From assembly GCF_003429005.1 (NCBI RefSeq), contig NZ_QVQV01000001.1, positions 1,295,864 to 1,359,863 on the forward strand: DNA of 64,000 bases, read 5' to 3'. The notes beneath the pieces are model-generated. The model saw only the letters and a program-made list of their open reading frames with translations, made no database searches and was not told the origin of the DNA. Shown here piece after piece: positions 1-7,881 of this stretch (positions within the stretch are counted from its first letter, which is position 1; each line of letters begins with the position of its first letter). The position numbers and the translations under genes were made by a program. This stretch comes from Paraburkholderia sp. DHOC27 (GTDB taxonomy: Bacteria > Pseudomonadota > Gammaproteobacteria > Burkholderiales > Burkholderiaceae).

Positions 1-416
1 GCGCCGTCAGGCTTCGCGTCGGGCGCCTCGACGCTCACGTAACCCGAGCGCAGATAGGCGCGCGAAAACAGCATCTTGCCGCCGGACGCGTCGGCCACGC
101 TCGAACGGGGAAAGCCCGCTACCACGTCGCAGTCGTGGCCGAGGGTCCGGCCGAGTTCTTTCAGCGACACGCCGTCGTCATCGCCCTCGTCGATGCCATG
201 CGTGACGAAGGTGGCGGGTACGTTGGCGGTCTTGAACACTTCTCGCGCCACCGCCTGATCGAGCGCGGTGGACGGGCTACCGGGAAACGTGCAGACGTGG
301 ACTTCGGCGCTCGCCTGGAGGGGTATGAAGCTCACGCCGCTTGCCAGCAGTCCGGCGGCGAGTGCATGGGTGAAATGTCGGGACGGTTTGCTTGGTTTGT
401 CGTGCAGGGCAGTCAT
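1..416 (-). CDS. Quinoprotein-dehydrogenase-associated periplasmic binding protein, XoxJ/MoxJ-like (partial)
   Basis: The reading frame starts at the ATG at 416 and runs open off the left edge, so only about 138 N-terminal residues are visible. A basic start is followed by a hydrophobic stretch ending in LQASAEVHVC, which reads as a Sec signal peptide. The mature part begins like a family 3 solute-binding protein. The later segment DCDVVAGFPRSS and KMLFSRAYLRSGYVSV resembles the binding proteins encoded beside PQQ alcohol dehydrogenases (MoxJ/XoxJ type), which are thought to help the dehydrogenase mature or dock rather than import a solute. It lies 73 bp downstream of the PQQ dehydrogenase on the same strand, so it is probably the second gene of that transcript. 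The family call rests on partial sequence and context. Confidence 0.6.
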   Translation of the reverse strand, partial: MTALHDKPSKPSRHFTHALAAGLLASGVSFIPLQASAEVHVCTFPGSPSTALDQAVAREVFKTANVPATFVTHGIDEGDDDGVSLKELGRTLGHDCDVVAGFPRSSVADASGGKMLFSRAYLRSGYVSVEAPDAKPDG

Positions 417-489
417 GATGAATTCCGTAAAGACGAGGGCGATATCACGGCCGCGCGCCGCAGCCGCGATATCGCATGGGATGACGCGA

Positions 490-2223
490 TCAGCTCTGGT
501 TCAACGCGAACACGTACAGGGTGCCGCCGCGCGGAATCTTGTCCGCTGCTTTCGCCATCGGACCGCCCCAGATTGGATTCGCACCGCCGTAACCCGCCAG
601 TACCGCGACGTACTCCTTACCATCTATTTCAAACACGGAAGGTTGCGCCACCACGCCGCTGGCCAGTTTCGGGCTTTGCCACAAGACCTTGCCGCTCGTC
701 TCGTCGAACGCGTACAGGTGACCGTCGAGCGAGCCGCTGAACGCTATTCCACCGGCTGTGGTCGCAACGCCGCCATTCCACGGCAATTTGCTCCAGTGGC
801 TCCAGACCTTCTTGCCGGTGTTGACGTCGACCGCCTGCAACTCGCCGTAACCCTGGCTGCCCGGCTCGGGTTTGATTTCAAAGCCTTCGCCGAGATACGG
901 CAACCCTTCCATATAGTTCACGGACTTGCCCGACAGCGACATGCAGGCGTGCAATGCGGGGATGAAGGCGAGATGCTTGTCGGGGTCATAGGAAACCGAC
1001 CACCAGTTCTTGCCGCCGAGGAAGCTCGGGCAGGTTTCGATGGTCGTGCCGGCCTTCGGGTACTTGCTGGCGTCCTGCTGCGGTGCGCCGTCGGCCGAAT
1101 AGCCCGTCACGGAGGTGGCCTTGACGAACGGTCGCGCGTAAATCAGCTTGCCGGTGGTGCGGTCGATGGCGTGGAAATAACCGTTACGGTCGGCATGGAC
1201 GATTGCATCGTAGTCCTTGCCTTCGTACTTGATGTTGGCGAGCACGGGTGTGTTCACGCCGTCATAGTCCCACGTGTCGTGCTTCGTGTATTGATAGTGC
1301 CACTTGAGATCGCCGGTCTTGGGATCGAGCGCGAGCAGCGAGTCCGAATACAGATTGTCGCCGGGGCGCAGATCCGCGAGCCAGGGTCCGGGGTTGCCGA
1401 CGCCCCAGTACAAGGTTTTTGAAGCAGGGTCGTAGGTGCCCGTCAGCCAGGCAGGCGCACCGCCGTGTTCCTGCATGCCATCCGGCCATGTGTTGCCGTC
1501 TTTCTCCTTGGCGCCGGGAATCGTGTAACGCTTCCAGAGCGTTTTGCCATCGGTTGGGTCTAGCGCGGCAATGAAGCCACGCGCGCCATATTCGCCACCG
1601 GAGCTGCCCACCACGATCGCGCCGTCGAGTGCGAGCGGAGCCAGTGAAAACGCGTAGCCGAGGCCAGGCTCGAACATCTGCTGCTTCCACACAACCGCGC
1701 CGGTTTGCGCATCGAGTGCGGCGACTTCGCCACTCAGCATCGCCACGTAGACGTTCTTGCCGTAGAGCGCGACGCCGCGATTGACCACGTCGCAACAGGC
1801 GGTCTTGAACGATTCATCGCCGAGCTTCGGCTCGTATTTCCAGAGCTGTTTGCCGGTGGTCGCATCGAACGCGTAGACGTTGTCCTTCGGCGTGGTCACG
1901 AACATGAGATGACCGTTGACGATAGGCGTGGCTTCGAAACCCTGTTGCAGATCAGCCGGAAACTTGTAGCTCCAGGTCTGCTTGAGATTCTTTACGTTAG
2001 AAGTGTCGATCTGTTTGAGCTGCGAATGAGCCTGACCGTTGTACGTGTGATAGTAGGTGAGCCAGCCTGGATCGCTTTGCGCTGAAGTCAGGCGCTCGTA
2101 GGTGACGGGCGGATAGTCGTCGGCCGCTGCCACCGGACCAGGCTTCAGACTGGTGGTGACGGCGGCAACGGCACCGATGATCAGCGTCGCGAGCCGCACG
2201 CTCGAAGCCGATGGAATCTTCAT
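490..2223 (-). CDS. PQQ-dependent alcohol dehydrogenase, predicted lanthanide type
   Basis: A 577-residue quinoprotein with a signal peptide ending near AAA at 32-34. Visible hallmarks are the adjacent Cys143-Cys144 pair (ACCDVVNRG) that caps PQQ, Glu211 in GGEYGARG and Asn277 in GVGNPGPW as metal ligands, and WDYDGVN with catalytic Asp319 and a second Asp at 321. In known families the extra Asp two residues after the catalytic one marks lanthanide-dependent enzymes (XoxF, PedH/ExaF); calcium enzymes carry Ala or Ser there. The stretch PGDNLYSDSLLALDP is more like the PedE/PedH/ExaA branch than classical MxaF. It oxidises a primary alcohol to an aldehyde in the periplasm; whether methanol or a longer alcohol is preferred cannot be read here. 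The ATG at 2223 is preceded by GGAGAC. A sigma-54 promoter lies about 90 bp upstream. Confidence 0.92.
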   Translation of the reverse strand: MKIPSASSVRLATLIIGAVAAVTTSLKPGPVAAADDYPPVTYERLTSAQSDPGWLTYYHTYNGQAHSQLKQIDTSNVKNLKQTWSYKFPADLQQGFEATPIVNGHLMFVTTPKDNVYAFDATTGKQLWKYEPKLGDESFKTACCDVVNRGVALYGKNVYVAMLSGEVAALDAQTGAVVWKQQMFEPGLGYAFSLAPLALDGAIVVGSSGGEYGARGFIAALDPTDGKTLWKRYTIPGAKEKDGNTWPDGMQEHGGAPAWLTGTYDPASKTLYWGVGNPGPWLADLRPGDNLYSDSLLALDPKTGDLKWHYQYTKHDTWDYDGVNTPVLANIKYEGKDYDAIVHADRNGYFHAIDRTTGKLIYARPFVKATSVTGYSADGAPQQDASKYPKAGTTIETCPSFLGGKNWWSVSYDPDKHLAFIPALHACMSLSGKSVNYMEGLPYLGEGFEIKPEPGSQGYGELQAVDVNTGKKVWSHWSKLPWNGGVATTAGGIAFSGSLDGHLYAFDETSGKVLWQSPKLASGVVAQPSVFEIDGKEYVAVLAGYGGANPIWGGPMAKAADKIPRGGTLYVFALNQS

Positions 2224-2309
2224 TGTTTGTCTCCAATTGGTTTTTCGATGCGATGCCGCCCTCGCGGACCATTGCTCGAAGATTGCAGAATGGCTGCGAA
2301 GGCGTTAAG

Positions 2310-2324
2310 GCAAATCGCATGCCA
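2310..2324 (-). promoter_or_regulatory. Sigma-54 (-24/-12) promoter of the PQQ dehydrogenase
   Basis: Read on the minus strand the bases are TGGCATGCGATTTGC. This matches the RpoN consensus TGGCAC-N5-TTGC in nine of ten fixed positions and has the required GG-N10-GC spacing. Transcription would start near 2299 and give a leader of about 75 nt before the ATG at 2223. Confidence 0.75.
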
Positions 2325-2410
2325 TTGATGTCCTGCGCGGCAAGGAGTCCGTGGGGCCGTGTATTCGCCGTGCTAACGGTATTGCGGCGCGTTGAATCGT
2401 TTCCGGCGGG

Positions 2411-2460
2411 GTGTTGCACGGCGAGACAGGGAAGGCAGGCGGTGTTGCCAAATGGGACAG
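2411..2460. promoter_or_regulatory. Two enhancer-like TGT-N11-ACA sites for a sigma-54 activator
   Basis: GTGTTGC-N5-GAGACAG at 2411-2429 and GTGTTGC-N5-GGGACAG at 2442-2460 each keep TGTnnC-N5-GnnACA. They are 31 bp apart, about three helical turns, and lie about 90-150 bp upstream of the sigma-54 promoter. They resemble the perfect palindrome before pqqA at 3183-3201. That they bind the activator encoded at 3240-5228 is an inference. Confidence 0.5.
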
Positions 2461-2553
2461 GTGTAGCGGGTGGAGTAGTTTGAGATTGAACAGGCTGTTG
2501 ACGAAAAAACGCGTAGCAATCCGAACTATTGGTGCGAAAAAAATACGTGATGT

Positions 2554-2847
2554 TCAGTCGAGCCAGCCGCGCTGCCGCGCATGATCGATGAAGCGATAGA
2601 CGTCCGCGGCGACGGCAGAGGTGCTGAACAGATCTTCGAGTTCGTCGATGATCTCGTCGAGTTCGCGCGTACCGTCACAGCGCGACAGGATTTCGCCCGC
2701 GCTCGGATTGAGCTTGATGGTTTCTGTGGGAGAGCGGAGCAGGAATGCGCCTTGTGTGCCGTCCCATTGCACGTGGAACGTCGATCGAAGAAGGGGGCGA
2801 GAGCGGGGGAGATCAGAAGGGATACTGTCAAGCAACGGCGGGGTCAT
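2554..2847 (-). CDS. PqqD paralogue (PQQ precursor-peptide chaperone)
   Basis: A 97-residue PqqD family protein, separate from the pqqD of the pqqBCDE operon. The core IKLNPSAGEILSRCDGTREL aligns directly with [20 protein letters not shown] of the other copy, and both end in RGWL plus an acidic residue. PqqD carries the PqqA peptide to the radical SAM enzyme PqqE. The ATG at 2847 is used; an in-frame TTG lies two codons upstream and neither has a strong ribosome site. It follows pqqA on the same strand, so chaperone and substrate would be made together under the sigma-54 promoter at 3061-3075. A hairpin lies between the two genes. Confidence 0.88.
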   Translation of the reverse strand: MTPPLLDSIPSDLPRSRPLLRSTFHVQWDGTQGAFLLRSPTETIKLNPSAGEILSRCDGTRELDEIIDELEDLFSTSAVAADVYRFIDHARQRGWLD

Positions 2848-2869
2848 GACCAATCAGCCTTGTCGGACA

Positions 2870-2905
2870 CGCCACGCTGCCGCAAGTGAGCGCGGCAGCG
2901 CGGCG
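2870..2905 (-). terminator. Long hairpin between pqqA and the pqqD paralogue (attenuator-like)
   Basis: Arms at 2870-2883 and 2892-2905 pair over 14 bp with one mismatch around an 8-nt loop, just after the pqqA stop codon. No U-tract follows, so it is more likely a partial terminator or an mRNA 3' end stabiliser that raises pqqA transcript over the next gene. A hairpin in the same place follows the second pqqA. Confidence 0.6.
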
Positions 2906-2919
2906 CGTGAGTGTGTGCC

Positions 2920-2994
2920 TTAGCGGTTGGCGATATACATCGTGATTTCAAAGCCAAAACGCAAATCGGTGTAAGCGGGGGTGGTCCACTGCAT
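2920..2994 (-). CDS. pqqA: PqqA, PQQ precursor peptide (copy 1)
   Basis: A 24-residue peptide, the ribosomal substrate from which PQQ is built. It begins [13 protein letters not shown] and contains EITMY, in which Glu16 and Tyr20 are the residues PqqE cross-links and that end up in the cofactor. The ATG at 2994 has a strong ribosome site (AAGGAGAC about 8 nt upstream). The sigma-54 promoter at 3061-3075 would give a leader of about 56 nt. pqqB, C and E are about 30 kb away, so the precursor is controlled separately from its processing enzymes and together with the adjacent dehydrogenase. Confidence 0.95.
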   Translation of the reverse strand: MQWTTPAYTDLRFGFEITMYIANR

Positions 2995-3060
2995 GACTGT
3001 CTCCTTGAATACCTGGGTGGATGAATTAACCGCGTGCGAAAAGCGGCTGGACGGGTCGTC

Positions 3061-3075
3061 GCAAGGTCTATGCCG
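3061..3075 (-). promoter_or_regulatory. Sigma-54 promoter of pqqA copy 1
   Basis: The minus strand reads CGGCATAGACCTTGC, with the -24 GG and -12 GC ten bases apart and a perfect TTGC. The predicted start is near 3050. It shares the GGCAT and TTGC blocks with the promoters at 2310 and 47844. Confidence 0.7.
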
Positions 3076-3182
3076 GGTGTGGACAGAAATTCGCAGGGAT
3101 GCAGAAGGATCGGTCAAGCCATCGACGAGTGTGCATTGGCTCGACCACACGGCACGCGCGAGTGCTCATTTAACGAACACGT

Positions 3183-3201
3183 GTGTTGCAGAACGCAACA
3201 C
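3183..3201. promoter_or_regulatory. Perfect 7-5-7 palindrome, likely activator binding site
   Basis: GTGTTGCAGAACGCAACAC is a perfect inverted repeat centred about 125 bp upstream of the -12 element of the pqqA sigma-54 promoter. That is the usual distance for an enhancer-binding protein, and it lies next to the end of such a protein's gene. The same half-site occurs twice before the PQQ dehydrogenase. Confidence 0.6.
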
Positions 3202-3239
3202 TGGCTGAACAGCTGGACGGCCCGATGGTTGAGCACGCA

Positions 3240-5228
3240 TCAATCTTCGGGGCCGTCGTCCAGACTGGAAAGCGCAGGCATCTTCCGGTAAATGGTGTTG
3301 CGGGAAATCCCCAGGTCGCGTGCCGCAGCGGACACGTTGCCGCGATGCCGGGCCACCGCCGCTGCGATGGTCGAGGTCGCGACGTCCTGCAGACGAACGG
3401 GCGGCACGCCCCGGCTGCCCGGTGAATGAACCATACTCGGCGCTGCCGTGGCCTGGCTGCTGCGCAGATCGTCGAAGAAGTCATCGGGTAGATGTTCGCG
3501 GCGGATTTCGCCGTCCTCGTCCACCATCGCGGTGGCGGTGCGCAGCAGGTTGCCCAGTTGCCGGAAATTTCCCGGCCACGCGCATTGCTCGAACAACGCC
3601 ATCACATCGTCAGCCACCGTGAAACGCTGACCCGTGCCGCATTCGGTGAGTTCGCCCTGCAGCATGCGTTTGATGACTGTGGCCAGATCCGTGCGATCGC
3701 GCAGTGGCGGCAGTTTGACGACGAGGCCGTTCAAACGATAGTACAGGTCGTCGCGGAACCGGTTCTGCGCGATCATTTCGCGCAAATCGCGGTGCGTTGC
3801 ACAGATGATGGCAATGTCCACCGGAATGGATTTGCTCGAACCAAGTGGGTTGACGAGCCGTTCCTGCAACACGCGCAGCAGGCGCACCTGCAACGAATAG
3901 GGCATGTCGCCGATTTCGTCCAGAAACAGCGTGCCCCCGTTGGCCTGCAATAATTTGCCGAGCGCGCCTTTACGCCGTGCGCCGGTAAACGCTCCTTCTT
4001 CGTATCCGAACAGCTCGGATTCAATCAGCGTTTCCGGAATTGACGCGCAATTAACCGCGACAAACGCGTTGCAACGGCGGGGCGAATCGTTGTGAATGGC
4101 CTGCGCGAGCAGCTCCTTGCCAGTGCCCGTTTCGCCGGTGATCAGGATAGGGATGTTTTTGCCGATCACCTTGCGGACCTTGCCGATCACGGCCGCCACC
4201 TGCGGGTCACCTGTTTCGAGGCAGGCCAGGCGCGAGACGATGCCTTGCGGCGCGGCAGGCTGCGATGCGGTCGTAGCCGGCGGTCTCGCTTCATCCTGCA
4301 TGTCGAGCGGCCAGCCGCCGGGGGTGAGCGTGGCGCGTCGCAGCTCCATGTTCGCGCAGACCACGGTGCCGTTGTGCAGATCGAGCGAGATGGGTTGGCC
4401 GCGTCCCATGCGCACGCGGTCGATGAGTTGCGCACTGGTCAGCCCGAACAGCGACGACAGCGTATGCGCGCGCAGTGCGGCGAGCGGCATGCCCAACTGG
4501 AATTGCGCGCTGCGGTTCGCCGATAAAAAGCGGCCGTCACAGGTAAATGCCACGATGCCTTCCATGAGCGTGCCGAGGAACTCGGGGCGTCCGTGGAAAG
4601 CGATTTGCAAGGTCTCGCGGAAGGTGCGCGCAAACAGATGGTTTTCGATCATCTGCACGGACATCTTGGCGAGCGCCATGGTGTGCTGGTGATAGCTGCG
4701 ATGGTCGCCGGTCACATCCAGAACACCGATCAGGTCACCGTAGGGGTCGAGGATCGGCACACTTGAACAGGTCAGAAAGCGATTGGCCGCCAGATAGTGT
4801 TGATCGCCATGCACGACGGTGGCCGATCGTTCGGTGATGGCCGTGCCGATGGCGTTGGTGCCCTGGCGGTCTTCGGCCCAGTTTGCGCCCGGACGTAGGG
4901 CCACTTTCTCCGCACGGCGCAGAAAATCGTCGTCGCCAACCGAGTGCAGAATCAGCCCTTCGGCATCCGTCAGGACAATCATGCTTTGCGTGTTGACGAT
5001 CTGTTCATGGAGGGTTTCCATCACAGGCGTCGCGTGGGCGCACAGTACCCGGCTTTGCTCGAGCTTCAGCGCCAGTTCGGCGGTGGGCAGGACGTCGTAA
5101 TCGGGGCAGCCCGATGCGCTCAGCCCGAAGGTTTCCGAGCGTTCGTGAGCCTTCTGGATGGACGGGGTCAACCAGCCTGTTTCGCGAGTCGCCAGAGAAC
5201 TGCTCGCGTGCGACGTGTCATCGCGCAT
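3240..5228 (-). CDS. Sigma-54-dependent transcriptional activator, AcoR-like (GAF, AAA+, Fis HTH)
   Basis: A 662-residue enhancer-binding protein. A GAF-type sensing region spans about 75-210 (QGTNAIGTA at 122-130) and a PAS-like segment about 215-300. The AAA+ domain starts near 340, with Walker A GETGTGKE at 365-372, the sigma-54 contact loop GAFTGA at 412-417 and Walker B FLDEIG at 435-440. A Fis-type helix-turn-helix (AARDLGISRNTIYRKM) is at the C-terminus. The layout matches AcoR and relatives that control acetoin and alcohol catabolism. The ATG at 5228 is preceded by AGGAGGAGAC; an upstream extension in the same frame lacks such a site. It sits between a PQQ module with sigma-54 promoters and its own sigma-54-like promoter, so it is the likely local regulator. 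Its ligand is unknown. Confidence 0.93.
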   Translation of the reverse strand: MRDDTSHASSSLATRETGWLTPSIQKAHERSETFGLSASGCPDYDVLPTAELALKLEQSRVLCAHATPVMETLHEQIVNTQSMIVLTDAEGLILHSVGDDDFLRRAEKVALRPGANWAEDRQGTNAIGTAITERSATVVHGDQHYLAANRFLTCSSVPILDPYGDLIGVLDVTGDHRSYHQHTMALAKMSVQMIENHLFARTFRETLQIAFHGRPEFLGTLMEGIVAFTCDGRFLSANRSAQFQLGMPLAALRAHTLSSLFGLTSAQLIDRVRMGRGQPISLDLHNGTVVCANMELRRATLTPGGWPLDMQDEARPPATTASQPAAPQGIVSRLACLETGDPQVAAVIGKVRKVIGKNIPILITGETGTGKELLAQAIHNDSPRRCNAFVAVNCASIPETLIESELFGYEEGAFTGARRKGALGKLLQANGGTLFLDEIGDMPYSLQVRLLRVLQERLVNPLGSSKSIPVDIAIICATHRDLREMIAQNRFRDDLYYRLNGLVVKLPPLRDRTDLATVIKRMLQGELTECGTGQRFTVADDVMALFEQCAWPGNFRQLGNLLRTATAMVDEDGEIRREHLPDDFFDDLRSSQATAAPSMVHSPGSRGVPPVRLQDVATSTIAAAVARHRGNVSAAARDLGISRNTIYRKMPALSSLDDGPED

Positions 5229-5636
5229 GTGTCTCCTCCTGTTTGAGCACCGGTCGTGTCGCCGGAGTGTCATGAACGGAATGATTAGCAAGTCCCGAGC
5301 CAGTTTGGGCAACCGGTAGATTTTGCGGGTACATGCGCCGCGTGCGCTCCTTGGTTTACCCCGCGTGTCCCGATTCGTTTCGGCAAGGTGCGCCAGACAA
5401 AGGATCATGGCGAAAGGGACGAACGTTCGCCTGCGATCTGCTTAAAGCAGTGTTGTTAATCCGCGCGTCATTGCAGGGATTGCATTTTTGTCGTCGAATA
5501 ATACGGTATATACTGTTTTTAATTCACGCCGTACCGGCTCCGCGGAGCGGCTTTCGCAACGGCATTGGCGGTAGGTGACAAAAATACATGTCCTGGGTGC
5601 GGCTGGCGGACAAGCCGCATCGAATGGGGAGCCAAA
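5229..5636. other. 408-bp divergent intergenic region between the activator and phoU
   Basis: No gene is seen. The left part holds the sigma-54 promoter for the activator. A perfect palindrome CGAACGTTCG lies at 5420-5429. An AT-rich stretch at about 5500-5520 contains GGTATATACT, which could supply a -10 element (TATACT) for phoU, though no good -35 is evident. Confidence 0.5.
5288..5302 (-). promoter_or_regulatory. Sigma-54 promoter of the activator gene
   Basis: The minus strand reads TGGCTCGGGACTTGC: TGGC at -24, TTGC at -12 and GG-N10-GC spacing. The predicted start near 5276 gives a leader of about 48 nt. An activator transcribed from a sigma-54 promoter suggests positive feedback or control by a second activator. 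Confidence 0.65.
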
Positions 5637-6344
5637 ATGCCGGATAAACATCTCTCGAGTCGGTTCGACGCCGACCTCACGGCGCTTTCAACACGACTGC
5701 TCGAAATGGGCGGCCTGGTGGAGTCGCAGATCGTCCTTGCCATCGAGGCACTTAACACCTTCGGTCTGGATATCGTAGAACGCGTGCTCGAAGCAGAGCG
5801 CCGGCTGAATGTGATGGAGATGGAGATCGACGAGGAAATCACCAACGTGATAGCGCGTCGCCAACCGGCCGCCCGTGACCTGCGTCTGTTGATGGCCGCA
5901 TCGAAATGCGTGGCCAATCTGGAGCGCGCCGGTGATGAAGCGCGCAAGATCGTCAAGCGCACCCGGCGCATTGCTACCGCTCCCAGCGCGCCGCACGTCA
6001 ACATTGCCGAAATCAAGATCTCCGGCGAAATGGCCCTGAAGGTGCTGCGCCGCGCGCTGGACGCGTTTGCGCGCATGGACACCGACGAAGCCGACCAGAT
6101 CATCCGCGACGACGAAGCCATCGACAACGAGTTTCGCGCGTTCATGCGCAAGCTGGTGACGTACATGGCGGAAGACCCGCGGGCCATTTCTTCCGCGCTC
6201 GATTATCTGTTCATTGCCAAGGCGATTGAACGGATCGGCGATCATGCCACCAATATCGCGGAGTCCGTCGTGTATGTGGTTCGGGGTACTGACATTCGCC
6301 ACGAACACCGCAAGAAGAGTGAGCGTGAGGTGTTGCCGGGCTAA
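5637..6344 (+). CDS. phoU: PhoU-family phosphate signalling protein
   Basis: A 235-residue two-repeat helical protein with the PhoU metal-binding signatures in each half (EAERRLNVMEMEIDEE, then RDDEAIDNEF) and the typical closing motif IAKAIERIGDHATNIAE. PhoU connects the Pst phosphate transporter to the PhoR kinase and holds the Pho regulon off when phosphate is plentiful. The ATG at 5637 follows GGGGAG; an upstream extension to 5565 lacks family similarity. The usual pst and phoBR neighbours are absent, so this is an orphan copy and may be a second phoU in the genome. Confidence 0.9.
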   Translation: MPDKHLSSRFDADLTALSTRLLEMGGLVESQIVLAIEALNTFGLDIVERVLEAERRLNVMEMEIDEEITNVIARRQPAARDLRLLMAASKCVANLERAGDEARKIVKRTRRIATAPSAPHVNIAEIKISGEMALKVLRRALDAFARMDTDEADQIIRDDEAIDNEFRAFMRKLVTYMAEDPRAISSALDYLFIAKAIERIGDHATNIAESVVYVVRGTDIRHEHRKKSEREVLPG

Positions 6345-6373
6345 CGGCAACCGTCCCACGCAGACTGTCTCGT

Positions 6374-7594
6374 TCAGACAGCCGTGCGCGCACCCGGTTT
6401 GAATGCATGCGCGCACGAACGCCACGCAATATACAAGGCCACCAGCAGCAGTGCGAGTAACACCCACGCCATTGCATCGACACCGGTGGTGTCGAGCAAC
6501 ACCCCGCCGATCACACCACCCCCTGCGATTGCCCCGTTCCACACCGTGACGATCATGGATTGCGCGGTGTCCGCGTTATCGCCCGCAGCGTCTGCCGAGG
6601 CAGTTTGCAGCAAGGTCGCGGCGCCACCGAAGGTCAGCCCCCACGCGGCCACGGCCAGATAAAGCACCACCGCCGAACGCCCGTCGATACCCAACGCCGC
6701 CGACGCAATCGCGAAGGTCGCGAGGCTCGCGAGCACCAGCACGCGCAGCCAGCGGTCGATAAACACGCCGGTAATCCAGATGCCGGCTATCGCGAAGCCG
6801 CCGAACACGAGCAGCACGGTATCCACGCGTTGCGTCATATGGGCCGGTTCGAGGAACGGCGCGATGTACGTGTACAGGATGTTGTGCGCGAGCATCCACG
6901 CGAGGATCACCAGCAAAACCGGCCGCACGCCTGGCAGCTTGAACACTTCCACCACCGGCTGGCGCTTGCCCGCGTCCTGACCCGGCACATGCGGCGCGGT
7001 CTTCAACACCCAGACGATGAGCAGCGCGGTAAGCGCCGACATGCCGCCAAACGCCACGCGCCATCCCACCAGATCACCCAGCCAGGTGCCTGCGGGTACG
7101 CCGATCGCCAGCGCGATGGGCGTGCCGATCAGCGCGAGCGCCATCGCACGGCCCTGCAGATGCGGCGCCACCATGCGGCGCGCGTAGCCGGGTACCGAGC
7201 CCCACGTGATGCCCGCGGCGACGCCGGCCATGAAGCGGGCGAACAGCGTCAAGGCAAACGACGACGACACGGCCGTGACGGTGTTGAACAGCAGAAAGCC
7301 GGCGATGGCGAGCAGCACCACGGTACGGCGTGACCAACTGCGTGTGGCCACCGTCATGGGAATCGCCGCGACCACCGAGCCGAGCGCATACAGCGTGACG
7401 AGCTGGCCGGCCCACGACTCCGACACATGCAGACCCTGACCGATACCCGGCAGCAAACCGGCGGGCAGCGTTTCAGTGAGGATGGCGACGAATCCGGTCA
7501 TGGCTAATGCGAGCAGACCGGACACAGGTAAGGAACTGGCCGGCACGTAGGGCAGCGGATCGTGCGGCTTGATATCAGCAGGTTGCGCGGACAT
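6374..7594 (-). CDS. MFS efflux transporter, DHA1 (AraJ-like)
   Basis: A 406-residue integral membrane protein with about 12 hydrophobic segments. The first begins at LALAMTGFVAILTETLPAGLLPGI, typical of DHA1 drug and sugar efflux carriers such as AraJ and NepI. The central basic loop (DAGKRQPVVEVFKLPG) separates the two six-helix halves. The ATG at 7594 follows GGAG; an in-frame start 14 codons upstream is less likely. It is convergent with phoU and divergent from the first Old Yellow Enzyme gene. The substrate is unknown. Confidence 0.82.
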   Translation of the reverse strand: MSAQPADIKPHDPLPYVPASSLPVSGLLALAMTGFVAILTETLPAGLLPGIGQGLHVSESWAGQLVTLYALGSVVAAIPMTVATRSWSRRTVVLLAIAGFLLFNTVTAVSSSFALTLFARFMAGVAAGITWGSVPGYARRMVAPHLQGRAMALALIGTPIALAIGVPAGTWLGDLVGWRVAFGGMSALTALLIVWVLKTAPHVPGQDAGKRQPVVEVFKLPGVRPVLLVILAWMLAHNILYTYIAPFLEPAHMTQRVDTVLLVFGGFAIAGIWITGVFIDRWLRVLVLASLATFAIASAALGIDGRSAVVLYLAVAAWGLTFGGAATLLQTASADAAGDNADTAQSMIVTVWNGAIAGGGVIGGVLLDTTGVDAMAWVLLALLLVALYIAWRSCAHAFKPGARTAV

Positions 7595-7881
7595 GGCGAA
7601 CTCCGTTGAAACGGCGGGCGCGCCGGGATGGCGCACCGTGTTGCAGCGGAATCTACCGGTAGCGCACGGCTCCGACTAGCCGCGCCACAGAATGAGCGAC
7701 ATGCAGGATTGGGATAAATGATGGGTCGATGCGGCCACGAGCGGAGGCATTCTTTCGAATCTGGAATAGGCCACATCCTTTTTTCGGGCTATCTGAAGCA
7801 CGCGGCAATCTCTACATTCCCCTTCAACGCAACGCGTCAGCCCCGGTCTCCGGTGCTCAACTTACTCTTGAAGGAAGAATC

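Larger units (their letters stand above)
2224..2553. other. 330-bp intergenic region upstream of the PQQ dehydrogenase
   Basis: No convincing gene is seen. The region carries the sigma-54 promoter at 2310-2324 and two activator-like sites at 2411-2460, both placed to drive the minus-strand dehydrogenase. The part nearest the pqqD paralogue (about 2480-2550) is AT-richer and may hold that gene's 3' end signals, but no clear terminator stem was found. Confidence 0.6.

Noticed and set aside
268..1422. Open frame of over 380 codons on the plus strand
   Set aside because: It mirrors the PQQ dehydrogenase, whose cofactor and metal residues are intact on the minus strand.
5229..5408. 60-residue N-terminal extension of the first sigma-54 activator
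   Set aside because: The sequence has no domain, crosses the predicted sigma-54 promoter, and the ATG at 5228 has a strong ribosome site.
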